From: Gammaproteobacteria bacterium
GTDB taxonomy: Bacteria > Pseudomonadota > Gammaproteobacteria > Chromatiales > Chromatiaceae
Assembly: GCA_024510845.1 (NCBI GenBank)
Contig: JANEMA010000005.1
Span: 37,961-72,960 of the forward strand
DNA length: 35,000 bases
Reading direction: 5' to 3'
The position numbers and the translations under genes were made by a program. A model generated the notes under the pieces. The model did no database searches and was not told the DNA's origin. It was given only the letters and a program-made list of their open reading frames with translations. Shown in pieces: positions 7,996 to 15,759 of the stretch; positions within the stretch are counted from its first letter, which is position 1, and every line of letters starts with the position of its first letter.

Positions 7996-10002
7996 TCAGT
8001 TCTCGAGCATGGCCCTGAGGTTGGCGAGGTTGGCCAATCCGCGGGCGTGGCGTTCCTCTGCGCTGATCTCGACGCCGTGTCCTTCCTGTTGCAGATCATC
8101 GGTGGGCAGTTCCTGGAGAAAGCGGCTGGGCTTGCAGCGTACCCGCTCACCGGCGCGGCGGCGATATGTGGCGGTGGTGATGATGAGTTCGCTGCGTGCG
8201 CGGGTGATGCCCACATAGGCGAGGCGGCGTTCCTCTTCGATATCGTTGTCCTCGATGCTGTTCTGATGAGGCAGCAGGCCTTCTTCCATGCCGACCAGGA
8301 ACACCACAGGGAATTCTAGGCCCTTGGCTGCGTGCAGTGTCATCAGTGTTATGCGGTCACCTGCTTTCTCTTCGTCCTGCCGTTCGAGGATGTCCATCAG
8401 CGACAGGTGGGCAAGCAGTTCGGGCAGGGTCTCACCCTTGTGTTCGTCAGCCTGCAGGTGCTGCAGCCACTCGACCAGATCGCGTACGTTCTCCCAGCGC
8501 CGTTCCGCAACCCGCTCGCTGCTGCTCTGCTGACTCAGCCAGTCTCGATAGTTCAGATCGTCGAGTAGTCGTTCCACTATCCCTGCCGGTGCGGTGTACT
8601 CTGCCATGCGTTGCAGGCCGATGAGCCAGTCGCGAAACTCGCGCAGGCGCCCCAGGGGGCGGGTGGCGAGCTGTTGTTCCAGCCCCAGGTTGTCGATGGT
8701 ATCGAACAGCGAGCCGCCGTGCTTGGCGGCCCAACCGGCGAGCTTCTGCAGGGTGGTGTGGCCAATCTCGCGGCGTGGTGTGTTGATGATACGCAGCAAG
8801 GCGGTGTCATCGTTGGGGTTGGCGAGCAGGCGTAGGTAGGCCATCAGGTCCTTTATCTCGGTGCGAGAGAAAAAGGCGGTGCCGCCGCTGAGGAAATAGG
8901 GGATTTTATGTGTGCGCAGAGCCTTCTCGAAGGTTCGTGCTTGGTGATTTCCGCGATACAGGATGGCGAAATCACCGTACTGGTTGCCGTGGCGGAAGTG
9001 ATGCTGGACGATCTCGCTGGCGACACGGTCGGCCTCGGCTTCCTCGTCACGGCAGTGGATCACTCGAATCGGTTCGCCCGGCCCCAGTTCACTCCACAGG
9101 TGTTTCTTGAATACGTGGGGGTTGTTCGCGATCAAGATGTTGGCCGCACGCAGGATGCGTCCGGTGGAACGGTAGTTCTGCTCCAGCTTGATGACTGCCA
9201 GTTGGGGATAGTCGGCCTTGATGTGTGCCAGGTTTTCGGGCCGGGCACCTCGCCAGGCATAGATCGACTGGTCGTCGTCGCCCACCACGGTGAAGGCTGC
9301 CCGTACCCCGACCAGCAACTGCACCAATCGATACTGAGCGCTGTTGGTGTCCTGGTACTCGTCGACCAACAGGTGGCGGACACGATTCTGCCAGCGTTCG
9401 CGAAATTCGGTGTTCTGTTCCAGCAGTTGTACTGGACGCAGGATGAGATCGTCGAAGTCCAGTGCGTTGTAGGCACTCAGCGCTTCCTGGTAGGTGCCGT
9501 AGAGTGCGGCGTGGAAGGTGTCGAGATTATCCTCTGCCCGCGACATGGCAATCTCCGGCGAGACCAGTTCACCCTTCCAGGTTGAGATGCGCTGGCGTGC
9601 CGTCTGTAGTTGCTGACGATCCAGTTTGGTCTGTTTCGAGAGCTCGCGCAGCAGTTGTTCGACATCCTGTTCGTCGAGGATGCTGAAACCGTGTTGCAGT
9701 CCAGCCGCGGCCAGTTCGCGGCGCAGCAGGTTGAGGCCGAAGGTGTGAAAGGTCGAGACATTGAGTCTGCGAATGTCGTGGCCGCCGAGCAGTTGCTCGA
9801 CACGTGACTTCATTTCGCGTGCAGCCTTGTTGGTGAAGGTTACGGCAAACAGGTGGTGCGGTGCTATCCCTGTGTGCTCGATCAGGTGCGCGATCTTGGC
9901 GGTGATCACCCGGGTCTTTCCCGATCCGGCGCCGGCGAGCACCAGGCAGGGGCCATCGAGATAGCGTACAGCTTCGCGTTGATGCCGGTTGAGGTTGTGC
10001 AT
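7996..10002 (-). CDS. rep: ATP-dependent DNA helicase Rep (UvrD/Rep superfamily 1)
   Basis: Rep is a 3'-to-5' helicase that helps replication forks through bound proteins. All SF1A motifs are visible: AGAGSGKT (Walker A, about 23-30), VTFTNKAAREM, LLVDEYQDTN (Walker B), VVGDDDQSIYAWRGA, LEQNYRST, TLHAAKGLEFPVVFLVGMEEGLLP, and RRLAYVGITRAR. The 668-residue length is close to E. coli Rep (673) and shorter than UvrD (about 720), which supports Rep rather than UvrD. The C-terminus ends soon after the last motif, as in Rep. The ATG is six bases after the stop of the dehydrogenase gene, so the two form an operon. Confidence 0.93.
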   Translation of the reverse strand: MHNLNRHQREAVRYLDGPCLVLAGAGSGKTRVITAKIAHLIEHTGIAPHHLFAVTFTNKAAREMKSRVEQLLGGHDIRRLNVSTFHTFGLNLLRRELAAAGLQHGFSILDEQDVEQLLRELSKQTKLDRQQLQTARQRISTWKGELVSPEIAMSRAEDNLDTFHAALYGTYQEALSAYNALDFDDLILRPVQLLEQNTEFRERWQNRVRHLLVDEYQDTNSAQYRLVQLLVGVRAAFTVVGDDDQSIYAWRGARPENLAHIKADYPQLAVIKLEQNYRSTGRILRAANILIANNPHVFKKHLWSELGPGEPIRVIHCRDEEAEADRVASEIVQHHFRHGNQYGDFAILYRGNHQARTFEKALRTHKIPYFLSGGTAFFSRTEIKDLMAYLRLLANPNDDTALLRIINTPRREIGHTTLQKLAGWAAKHGGSLFDTIDNLGLEQQLATRPLGRLREFRDWLIGLQRMAEYTAPAGIVERLLDDLNYRDWLSQQSSSERVAERRWENVRDLVEWLQHLQADEHKGETLPELLAHLSLMDILERQDEEKAGDRITLMTLHAAKGLEFPVVFLVGMEEGLLPHQNSIEDNDIEEERRLAYVGITRARSELIITTATYRRRAGERVRCKPSRFLQELPTDDLQQEGHGVEISAEERHARGLANLANLRAMLEN

Positions 10003-10008
10003 GCGAAT

Positions 10009-10881
10009 TCAACCCTTGTCCAAGATGTCTTGCTTGATCCGGAACAGGGCGGAGATGTCCTCGTTGCCGTGGCCGGCATCCATCAGCCGCTGGTAGTTGA
10101 CCAGGGTCATCTCGATTATCGGAAGGCGCAGGTCGTCCTCGGCCAGCATCTGTTGGCAGATGAGGAGGTCCTTGTGATGCAGGGCAACCCGGAAATCCGG
10201 TTCGAAGCGCCCGTCACACATCGATCGGCCCCGATGTTCCAGGAACCAGTTGGCGGCCGAGCCATTGCTCATCGCTTCGACCACCTTGTCCATCTCCAGC
10301 CCTTGGTGGCGACCGAAGGCCAGGGCTTCGGTGACCGCGTGATTGATGCCGGCGACCATGATCTGGTTGACTGCCTTGGTCGCCTGCCCGCTGCCCACCG
10401 GTCCCATATGCATCACCTTGCGGCTGATCGCATCGAGTGCCGGTGTGACCTGACACAGGACCTCACTATCTCCGCCCACCATCATTACCAGCTTTCCCTG
10501 TTCGGCGCCCTCGCGACCACCGGACACTGGTGCGTCGAGAAAATGTATGCCGTGTGCGCCGTAGAGATCAGAGACCTCCCGCGCGGTCCGTATAGCCACC
10601 GTGGATGTGTCGATCACCAGATTGCCGGCCTGCAACAGCGGGGCGATGCGCAGGCTGATCTCGAACAAATCTTCGTCGGCGGAGACTGAGGTAATGATGA
10701 TGTCGGCTGCCTGCACCGCCGCCTGCAGGTGTTCGGTGTGGCGGAAACCGAAGCGTTCGGCTGCGGCGCGTCCACGCTCGGGGGTGCGGTTCCAGGCGGC
10801 GGCCAGCAGGCCGGCATGATGCAGGTTGGCAGCCATGCCTGCGCCTATGGCGCCCAGGCCGATCACGGTAGTTCGAATCAT
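10009..10881 (-). CDS. NAD(P)-dependent beta-hydroxyacid dehydrogenase (HIBADH family)
   Basis: The 290-residue protein opens with a Rossmann fold (VIGLGAIGAGMAANL), has the substrate-binding signature FLDAPVSGGREGAEQGKL, and carries the catalytic Lys in GSGQATKAVNQIMVAG. The C-terminal all-helical domain includes HHKDL. The family includes 3-hydroxyisobutyrate dehydrogenase, tartronate semialdehyde reductase and glyoxylate/succinic semialdehyde reductases. Sequence alone does not settle the substrate. A glyoxylate or tartronate role would suit an autotroph with photorespiratory phosphoglycolate (gph is nearby), but that is inference. It is upstream of rep, separated by six bases. Confidence 0.88.
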   Translation of the reverse strand: MIRTTVIGLGAIGAGMAANLHHAGLLAAAWNRTPERGRAAAERFGFRHTEHLQAAVQAADIIITSVSADEDLFEISLRIAPLLQAGNLVIDTSTVAIRTAREVSDLYGAHGIHFLDAPVSGGREGAEQGKLVMMVGGDSEVLCQVTPALDAISRKVMHMGPVGSGQATKAVNQIMVAGINHAVTEALAFGRHQGLEMDKVVEAMSNGSAANWFLEHRGRSMCDGRFEPDFRVALHHKDLLICQQMLAEDDLRLPIIEMTLVNYQRLMDAGHGNEDISALFRIKQDILDKG

Positions 10882-11270
10882 GGTCTCTCGATGCGGCTGG
10901 CGGCCCGTCGTGTGCTGATGGAAAAGGGGCTGACAAAATGCCTGTGTTCAGCTTGTGTTTCACTGCCGCGATCGCCTTGCCTCAAGTCGTGGTGTATTTC
11001 CATCATTACTGGTGGGGCCGGTTTCCGGTCAGGTCTGGAGGATTGGTTCCGCAACATCCCGGATTGTAGCGGGTACCATCAGTCCCGAGAACATGAACCT
11101 GATCCAGGTGCTCGACGAGTCGTGCAGTATGGAGCACTCAGATGAAGAGCATGAGATCCTGCGGGAACTGTAACGGGAACGATTTGTGATCCGGGTTGTG
11201 TACCGGTTTCCCCTACCCCTATACTTGATTTGCAAAGTGGAACATAAAGTCTTTTGGAGAGTGTGCAGGT
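10882..11270. other. Divergent intergenic region with an unassigned short frame
   Basis: This 389-bp spacer separates the minus-strand dehydrogenase from the plus-strand DUF2782-like gene. A short plus-strand frame (ATG 11093 to TAA about 11173) encodes MNLIQVLDESCSMEHSDEEH followed by six more residues. It is acidic and could be a remnant or a tiny gene, but its ribosome-binding site is poor. A candidate promoter for the next gene is listed separately. I see nothing else. Confidence 0.4.
11196..11225 (+). promoter_or_regulatory. Candidate promoter of the DUF2782-like gene
   Basis: TTGTGT (11196-11201) and TATACT (11220-11225) are 18 bp apart, about 45 bp before the ATG. The -10 box is strong and the -35 box weak. 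Confidence 0.45.
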
Positions 11271-11609
11271 ATGCGACCGATAGCTTGGTGGTTGAGCGGC
11301 ATGATGTTGGGGCTGACGATGAGCGTAGTGTGGGCCGAGTCCGGGTCAGTTCCCATCGAGGCACCGGAGCCACCACCTGTGCTGCATTCGGGTGAGTCTC
11401 TGGAGCCCGAGGTCACCATCCGCGAGACCCGTACCGAGAAGATTTATGAGTACCGTATCAATGGTCGCCTTGTCATGGCGCGGGTGCAGCCACGTGTCGG
11501 GCCACCTTACTACTTCGTGGATCGCGATGGGGACGGTGAACTGGAATATACGCGTGATGACCCCACCAGGGGGCCGAACGTCAATCAGTGGGTTATCTTC
11601 CGCTGGTAG
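11271..11609 (+). CDS. DUF2782-like secreted protein
   Basis: The 112-residue protein has a signal peptide (about residues 1-22, ending VVWA before ESGS). A proline-rich linker precedes a compact beta-rich domain: EPEVTIRETRTEKIYEYRINGRL, MARVQPRVGPPYYFVDRDGDGELEY, and NVNQWVIFRW at the end. This pattern matches the DUF2782 family of small gammaproteobacterial periplasmic proteins, whose function is unknown. The acidic DRDGDGELEY turn could bind calcium, which is inference. GGAGAG lies just upstream of the ATG. Confidence 0.85.
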   Translation: MRPIAWWLSGMMLGLTMSVVWAESGSVPIEAPEPPPVLHSGESLEPEVTIRETRTEKIYEYRINGRLVMARVQPRVGPPYYFVDRDGDGELEYTRDDPTRGPNVNQWVIFRW

Positions 11610-11770
11610 AGAATGGGTTGCCGGGAGCAGCCCATGTTGTCTCATGTCTCAGACGGTCGAGAAGGGATAATTGCCTTCGGGGTGGGGTTCCTTTCACCGG
11701 GGAAGACTTGGCGATTGCCGGCGATTTTTCAGATCATTTCGGAAATTTTCGCGAGTCTTTGGCCTGCCCA

Positions 11771-12364
11771 TCAGCCGTGTTCCGTCAACCGTCGCATCAG
11801 TTTGTGCAGCGCTTTGCCCCGATGGCTCTGTGCATTCTTGACCGCGGACGCCAGTTCGGCCGCCGTGGCGTTCTCATCCGGCACCCAGAACAGGGGATCA
11901 TACCCGAAGCCGTTCTCACCCCGCGGCTCACGCAGTATGCGTCCTTCCCAACTCCCCTGGCAGACCATGGGGGTCGGGTCTTTTGCATGGCGCATGAAAA
12001 TCATCACGCACTGGAAGCGGGCGGTGCGGTCTTCATTGGGTACATTGCGCAGTGCCTCGAGCAGTTTATGGTTGTTGGCGGTATCGTCGCCGTGGACGCC
12101 GGCGTAGCGAGCGGAGTGGATGCCGGGAGCGCCTTTCAGTGCATCGACTTCCAGGCCGGAGTCGTCGGCGATGGCCGGAAATCCACTGAGGCTGCAGGCG
12201 TGACGTGCCTTGAGTATGGCGTTTTCCACGAAGCTCAGGCCGTCTTCCTCGGCCTCGGGGATATCCAGCTCGCCTTGCGGAATCAGTTCGATGCTGTGAT
12301 TTTCCAGCAGGTCGCCGAGTTCGCGCAGCTTGCCCTTGTTGTTGCTCGCAAGAACGATCCTCAT
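11771..12364 (-). CDS. rdgB: XTP/dITP pyrophosphatase (RdgB/HAM1)
   Basis: The enzyme hydrolyses deaminated purine triphosphates (dITP, XTP) to the monophosphates, keeping hypoxanthine and xanthine out of DNA. The 197-residue length is typical. Family motifs are [12 protein letters not shown] at the N-terminus, the [14 protein letters not shown] loop, [26 protein letters not shown] with the catalytic Asp pair, and [13 protein letters not shown] followed by SHRGKAL. The ATG overlaps the rph stop by four bases (12361-12364), so translation is probably coupled. rph-rdgB is a recurring gammaproteobacterial pair. Confidence 0.96.
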   Translation of the reverse strand: MRIVLASNNKGKLRELGDLLENHSIELIPQGELDIPEAEEDGLSFVENAILKARHACSLSGFPAIADDSGLEVDALKGAPGIHSARYAGVHGDDTANNHKLLEALRNVPNEDRTARFQCVMIFMRHAKDPTPMVCQGSWEGRILREPRGENGFGYDPLFWVPDENATAAELASAVKNAQSHRGKALHKLMRRLTEHG

Positions 12365-13086
12365 GCGGATGTCTCCTCGAGAGTTGCCCGCTGGGTGGCG
12401 ATGATCTGCCGAATGCCTTTACCCGCCAGATCGAGCATGGCCAGCATTTTTTGACGGTCGAAGGGAGCGCCCTCGGCAGTACCCTGGATCTCAATGAATC
12501 GGTCGGTCTCGTCCATCACCACATTCATGTCGGTTTCGGCGTTGGAGTCTTCGGTATAGTCTAGGTCGAGAATCGGTGTCCCCTGGTAGATGCCGACCGA
12601 CACAGAGGCGACGTGGTGTAGCACAGGATCTTCGGTCAGCGTGCCGTTGGCTAGTAGACGATCGACGGCGTCTCGCAGGGCGACGAAGGCGCCGGAGATG
12701 GCGGTGGTGCGGGTGCCACCGTCGGCCTGTATCACGTCGCAATCCAGGGTGATGGTGCGTGGTCCGAGTTTCTCCAGATCTACCGCAGCGCGCAGGGCAC
12801 GGCCGATCAGACGTTGGATCTCCAGGGTGCGGCCGCCCTGCCGGCCACTCGCGGCCTCACGCCCTGTGCGTTCGTGCGTGGAGCGAGGAAGCATGCCGTA
12901 TTCGGCGGTGATCCAGCCGCCGGATGTGTCGCTCATCCAATGTGGTTGGCGGTTATCCACCGATGCGGTACACAGCACACGGGTGTCGCTGAAACTGGCC
13001 AGCACCGAGCCCTCTGCATGCTTGGTGAAATGACGGATAAATTGCACGGGGCGTAGCTGTTCGGGCGCTCTGCCATTGGGTCTCAT
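12361..13086 (-). CDS. rph: Ribonuclease PH
   Basis: This phosphorolytic 3'-5' exoribonuclease matures tRNA 3' ends. The 241-residue length is standard. Signatures are [14 protein letters not shown] at the start, the [22 protein letters not shown] strand region, [17 protein letters not shown], and the active-site segment [15 protein letters not shown] preceded by [28 protein letters not shown] follows, with the conserved acidic residues. The full length argues against the C-terminal truncation seen in some E. coli K-12 strains. It is the first gene of rph-rdgB and is divergent from yicC across 683 bp. Confidence 0.97.
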   Translation of the reverse strand: MRPNGRAPEQLRPVQFIRHFTKHAEGSVLASFSDTRVLCTASVDNRQPHWMSDTSGGWITAEYGMLPRSTHERTGREAASGRQGGRTLEIQRLIGRALRAAVDLEKLGPRTITLDCDVIQADGGTRTTAISGAFVALRDAVDRLLANGTLTEDPVLHHVASVSVGIYQGTPILDLDYTEDSNAETDMNVVMDETDRFIEIQGTAEGAPFDRQKMLAMLDLAGKGIRQIIATQRATLEETSA

Positions 13087-13769
13087 AGGCTATCTCTGGG
13101 CAAGGTTGCGGATGAGCGCGAACAGTAACGCCCGCAGCGTGCCATGAAAAGAGGGCAAGGGAAGGTCGTGCTGCCGCGAGTCGATACCGTGTGCGACTCG
13201 CTGATGGTCTTTTCGATCGCGTCGGAGACCCTGTCTGCACGGATGCGTTCGGCAGGACTGCCGGGGGGTTGGTCCCCAGCGCGGGGTGATTGTGGTGATG
13301 TGCCCTGTGCTTCAGGCTGGTGTCGAGGTCCTGCTCCGAGAGCAGGTTGATCAGGTCGTTTTTTTGGGGGGGGGGTGATCCAACCTGCCGAGGCAGCAGG
13401 TGATGCCAGATCGGTTCTTGCTGGTGGCATGAATCGTGTCTCAGTGCGTCGGGTTGTGGAGGCAACGCCGTAGAAAGTTGGTGCTCAGATTGCCGTATTG
13501 CTGGCGAGGAAGCAGTTGCGTACCCGCACGATTATCATCGAGATCGAGGTAACCGAGGTTGGGCCAGGATATTCATTTCCTGGCAGAATGGACTGTGTTT
13601 GCGTTCGAAGCTGGTGTGCTTCTTCCGGTGTGTTGACCGAGTGCCGGGTTTCGACGGGTGGCGTCGTGGATATGGTATTTAGTCGGGTAGTGATAAATCC
13701 TGTACGCTAGCGGCTTCCTGATTCCTGACCATACACAGTTTCCAGGCTCGGTATTTCGTGAGGTAACCG
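13087..13769. other. Long divergent spacer with homopolymer run and possible gene debris
   Basis: This 683-bp spacer between rph and yicC has no convincing gene. It holds a perfect hairpin CCTGCTC-CGA-GAGCAGG (13330-13346) followed shortly by T7 then G10 (13359-13375). On the minus strand, a stretch near 13350-13290 reads NDLINLLSEQDLDTSLK with gene-like codon use. Another near 13565-13440 reads NLGYLDLDDN before drifting off. Neither has a start site, so these may be relics or chance. Confidence 0.4.
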
Positions 13770-14636
13770 ATGATTCGCAGTATGACCGCCTTTGCACGTC
13801 GCCAAGTACGTGATGTCTATGGTGAATTGATCTGGGAGATTCGCAGCGTCAACCATCGTTACCTGGAGATGACGGTGCGCCTGCCCGAGGAGTTGCGCGT
13901 CATCGAGCCGGGTGTGCGCGAACGGATTGGGCAGCGTCTGGGACGTGGCAAGGTCGAGTGCAATCTGCGTTTTCGCCCTGGCGCGGCGACCAGGGGGGAG
14001 ATCCGGGTCAGCGAGCGCATGGTATCCCAGCTGCTGGATGCCTCGCAGCAGTTGCTCGGATTCCTGCACACATCTTCGTTGCCGACGGTCACCGATATCA
14101 TGCGGTGGCCCGGTGTGTTGGAGACCGAGGAACAGGATTTCACCCCGGTGCAACAGATGGCCCTACAGGCATTGGACTCGGCACTGGACGATCTGGTTGC
14201 TGCGCGTGAGCGTGAGGGCGCACGCTTGGCAGAGTTGATCCATCAGCGCCTGGAGATCATGCGCGAGCAGGTGGCTCGGGCCCGCGAGCGCATGCCGTGG
14301 GTCATCGACAGTGTCCGAGAGCGTCTGCGTGCCCGGCTCGCCGAGATCGCTGGAGAGCTCGACCCCGCTCGCCTGGAGCAGGAGATGGCCTTGCTTGCTC
14401 AGCGCCTCGACGTAGACGAGGAGGTGGACCGTCTTTCCACCCATCTCGACGAAGTCGAGCGTGTGTTGGGCAGTGACGAGCCGGTGGGACGTCGCCTGGA
14501 TTTTCTGATGCAGGAGCTGAATCGTGAGGCCAACACCCAAGGGTCGAAGTCGGTGGATGTCGAGACTACCGCCATCTCGGTGGAGATGAAAGTACTCATT
14601 GAGCAGATGCGTGAACAGGTGCAGAACGTCGAATAA
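13770..14636 (+). CDS. yicC: YicC family endoribonuclease
   Basis: The 288-residue protein has the YicC N-terminal domain starting MIRSMTAFARRQ, then WEIRSVNHRYLEM and the RGKVECNLR segment. The C-terminal DUF1732 part runs through LDVDEEVDRLSTHLDEVERVL to GRRLDFLMQELNREANTQGSKS, which is diagnostic. Members act as endoribonucleases in RNA turnover. The gene usually sits directly before gmk, as here (26 bp gap). GAGGT lies about seven bases before the ATG. Confidence 0.95.
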   Translation: MIRSMTAFARRQVRDVYGELIWEIRSVNHRYLEMTVRLPEELRVIEPGVRERIGQRLGRGKVECNLRFRPGAATRGEIRVSERMVSQLLDASQQLLGFLHTSSLPTVTDIMRWPGVLETEEQDFTPVQQMALQALDSALDDLVAAREREGARLAELIHQRLEIMREQVARARERMPWVIDSVRERLRARLAEIAGELDPARLEQEMALLAQRLDVDEEVDRLSTHLDEVERVLGSDEPVGRRLDFLMQELNREANTQGSKSVDVETTAISVEMKVLIEQMREQVQNVE

Positions 14637-14662
14637 TCTACAGCGAACGGGAGTCCCGTATC

Positions 14663-15283
14663 ATGACCCGGCCCAGCATTCTTTTCATCGTTTCGGCCCC
14701 TTCGGGGGCGGGTAAGACCAGCCTGCTGCGTGAGCTGCTGGCGCGCGATTCGGCGCTCAGGCTTTCGGTGTCGCATACTACCCGCCCGATGCGGCCCGGT
14801 GAGCAGGATGGGGTGCATTATCATTTTGTCGATGTCGAGACCTTTCAGCATCTAGTGGCCGAGCAGACCTTCATCGAGCATGCCAGGGTGTTCGACAACT
14901 ACTATGGCACCAGCGAGGTTGGAGTGCGGGAGCAACTGGCCGCCGGACACGACGTGGTGATGGAGATCGATTGGCAGGGTGCGCGTCAGGTTCGGAACCG
15001 TTTCCCAGATGCGATATTCATCTTTATCGCACCGCCCTCCATCGAGGTGCTGCATGAGCGTCTGGGTACACGTGGTCAGGATAGCGAAGCGGTCATCGAA
15101 CGCCGTATGCGGGATGCCCGCGCCGAGTTGTTGCACTATGACGAGTACGACTACTTGGTGATCAACGACCGTTTCGAGATTGCGTTGGATGACTTGGCGC
15201 ATATCGTCGTTGCCGAACGTCTGCGCACCCAACGTCAGGCCTTGTGTCATGAGACGGTTCTGCGGGCCATGCTGGGGGAGTGA
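14663..15283 (+). CDS. gmk: Guanylate kinase
   Basis: It phosphorylates GMP to GDP with ATP, an essential step in nucleotide supply. The P-loop SAPSGAGKTSLLREL is at about residues 11-25. The GMP-binding region has SVSHTTRPMRPGEQDGVHYHFV, then FIEHARVFDNYYGTS, and VVMEIDWQGARQVR. The lid region includes RGQDSEAVIERRM, and the tail has YDEYDYLVIND. The 206-residue length is normal. GGGAG lies upstream of the ATG. The position yicC-gmk-rpoZ-spoT is classic for gammaproteobacteria. Confidence 0.98.
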   Translation: MTRPSILFIVSAPSGAGKTSLLRELLARDSALRLSVSHTTRPMRPGEQDGVHYHFVDVETFQHLVAEQTFIEHARVFDNYYGTSEVGVREQLAAGHDVVMEIDWQGARQVRNRFPDAIFIFIAPPSIEVLHERLGTRGQDSEAVIERRMRDARAELLHYDEYDYLVINDRFEIALDDLAHIVVAERLRTQRQALCHETVLRAMLGE

Positions 15284-15412
15284 TTTTCGGCGCAATCCCT
15301 GTTGCAGATTTTTCTCGGTGGGGGCTGCTTCTGTCTGCAGGAGATTTGGTTCCGGACCGAACTGCTGCCGGGGTCGGATTTTTCCGATTGGTTGTGCAAG
15401 GGCATTCTGGGG

Positions 15413-15418
15413 TACAAT
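15413..15418 (+). promoter_or_regulatory. Candidate -10 box before rpoZ
   Basis: TACAAT at 15413-15418 sits about 45 bp before the rpoZ start in the 179-bp gmk-rpoZ gap. No good -35 is evident at 17 bp; TTGTGC lies at a short 15-bp spacing. The gap itself suggests an internal promoter for rpoZ-spoT. Confidence 0.35.
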
Positions 15419-15462
15419 CCACCCTTGATTCCTGCGGCAACGCGGTTTTTTTGGAGTAGCAC

Positions 15463-15750
15463 ATGGCCCGTATTACTGTCGAGGACTGTCTGGATCGCTT
15501 GGACAATCGGTTCGATTTGGTCCTTATGGCCGCCAAGCGCGCACGTCAGCTGGCCAATGGTGTTGAGCCGTTGATGCCATGGGAGAACGACAAGCCAACC
15601 GTGGTGGCCCTGCGCGAGATCGCCGAAGGGCTGATCACCCGCGATATTCTGGAAGAGCCGGAAGAGAGTGAGGAGTCCATCGACGAGGAGTTGGCTGCAG
15701 CCTTGGCCGGGGAACTGGGCGCCTTCGAGGAGCCACAGGACGAAGCCTGA
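15463..15750 (+). CDS. rpoZ: RNA polymerase omega subunit
   Basis: Omega helps assemble core RNA polymerase and is part of one ppGpp-binding site on the enzyme. The 95-residue protein begins [20 protein letters not shown], continues [12 protein letters not shown] and [13 protein letters not shown], and ends in an acidic Glu-rich tail. These are the conserved omega motifs and usual length. GGAG lies seven bases before the ATG, after a T-rich run. It directly precedes spoT, the usual coupling between omega and (p)ppGpp metabolism. Confidence 0.97.
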   Translation: MARITVEDCLDRLDNRFDLVLMAAKRARQLANGVEPLMPWENDKPTVVALREIAEGLITRDILEEPEESEESIDEELAAALAGELGAFEEPQDEA

Positions 15751-15759
15751 GCCTGACCG

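Noticed and set aside
11613-12107. Plus-strand frames opposite rdgB
   Set aside because: They are shadows of rdgB with no ribosome-binding site or domain.
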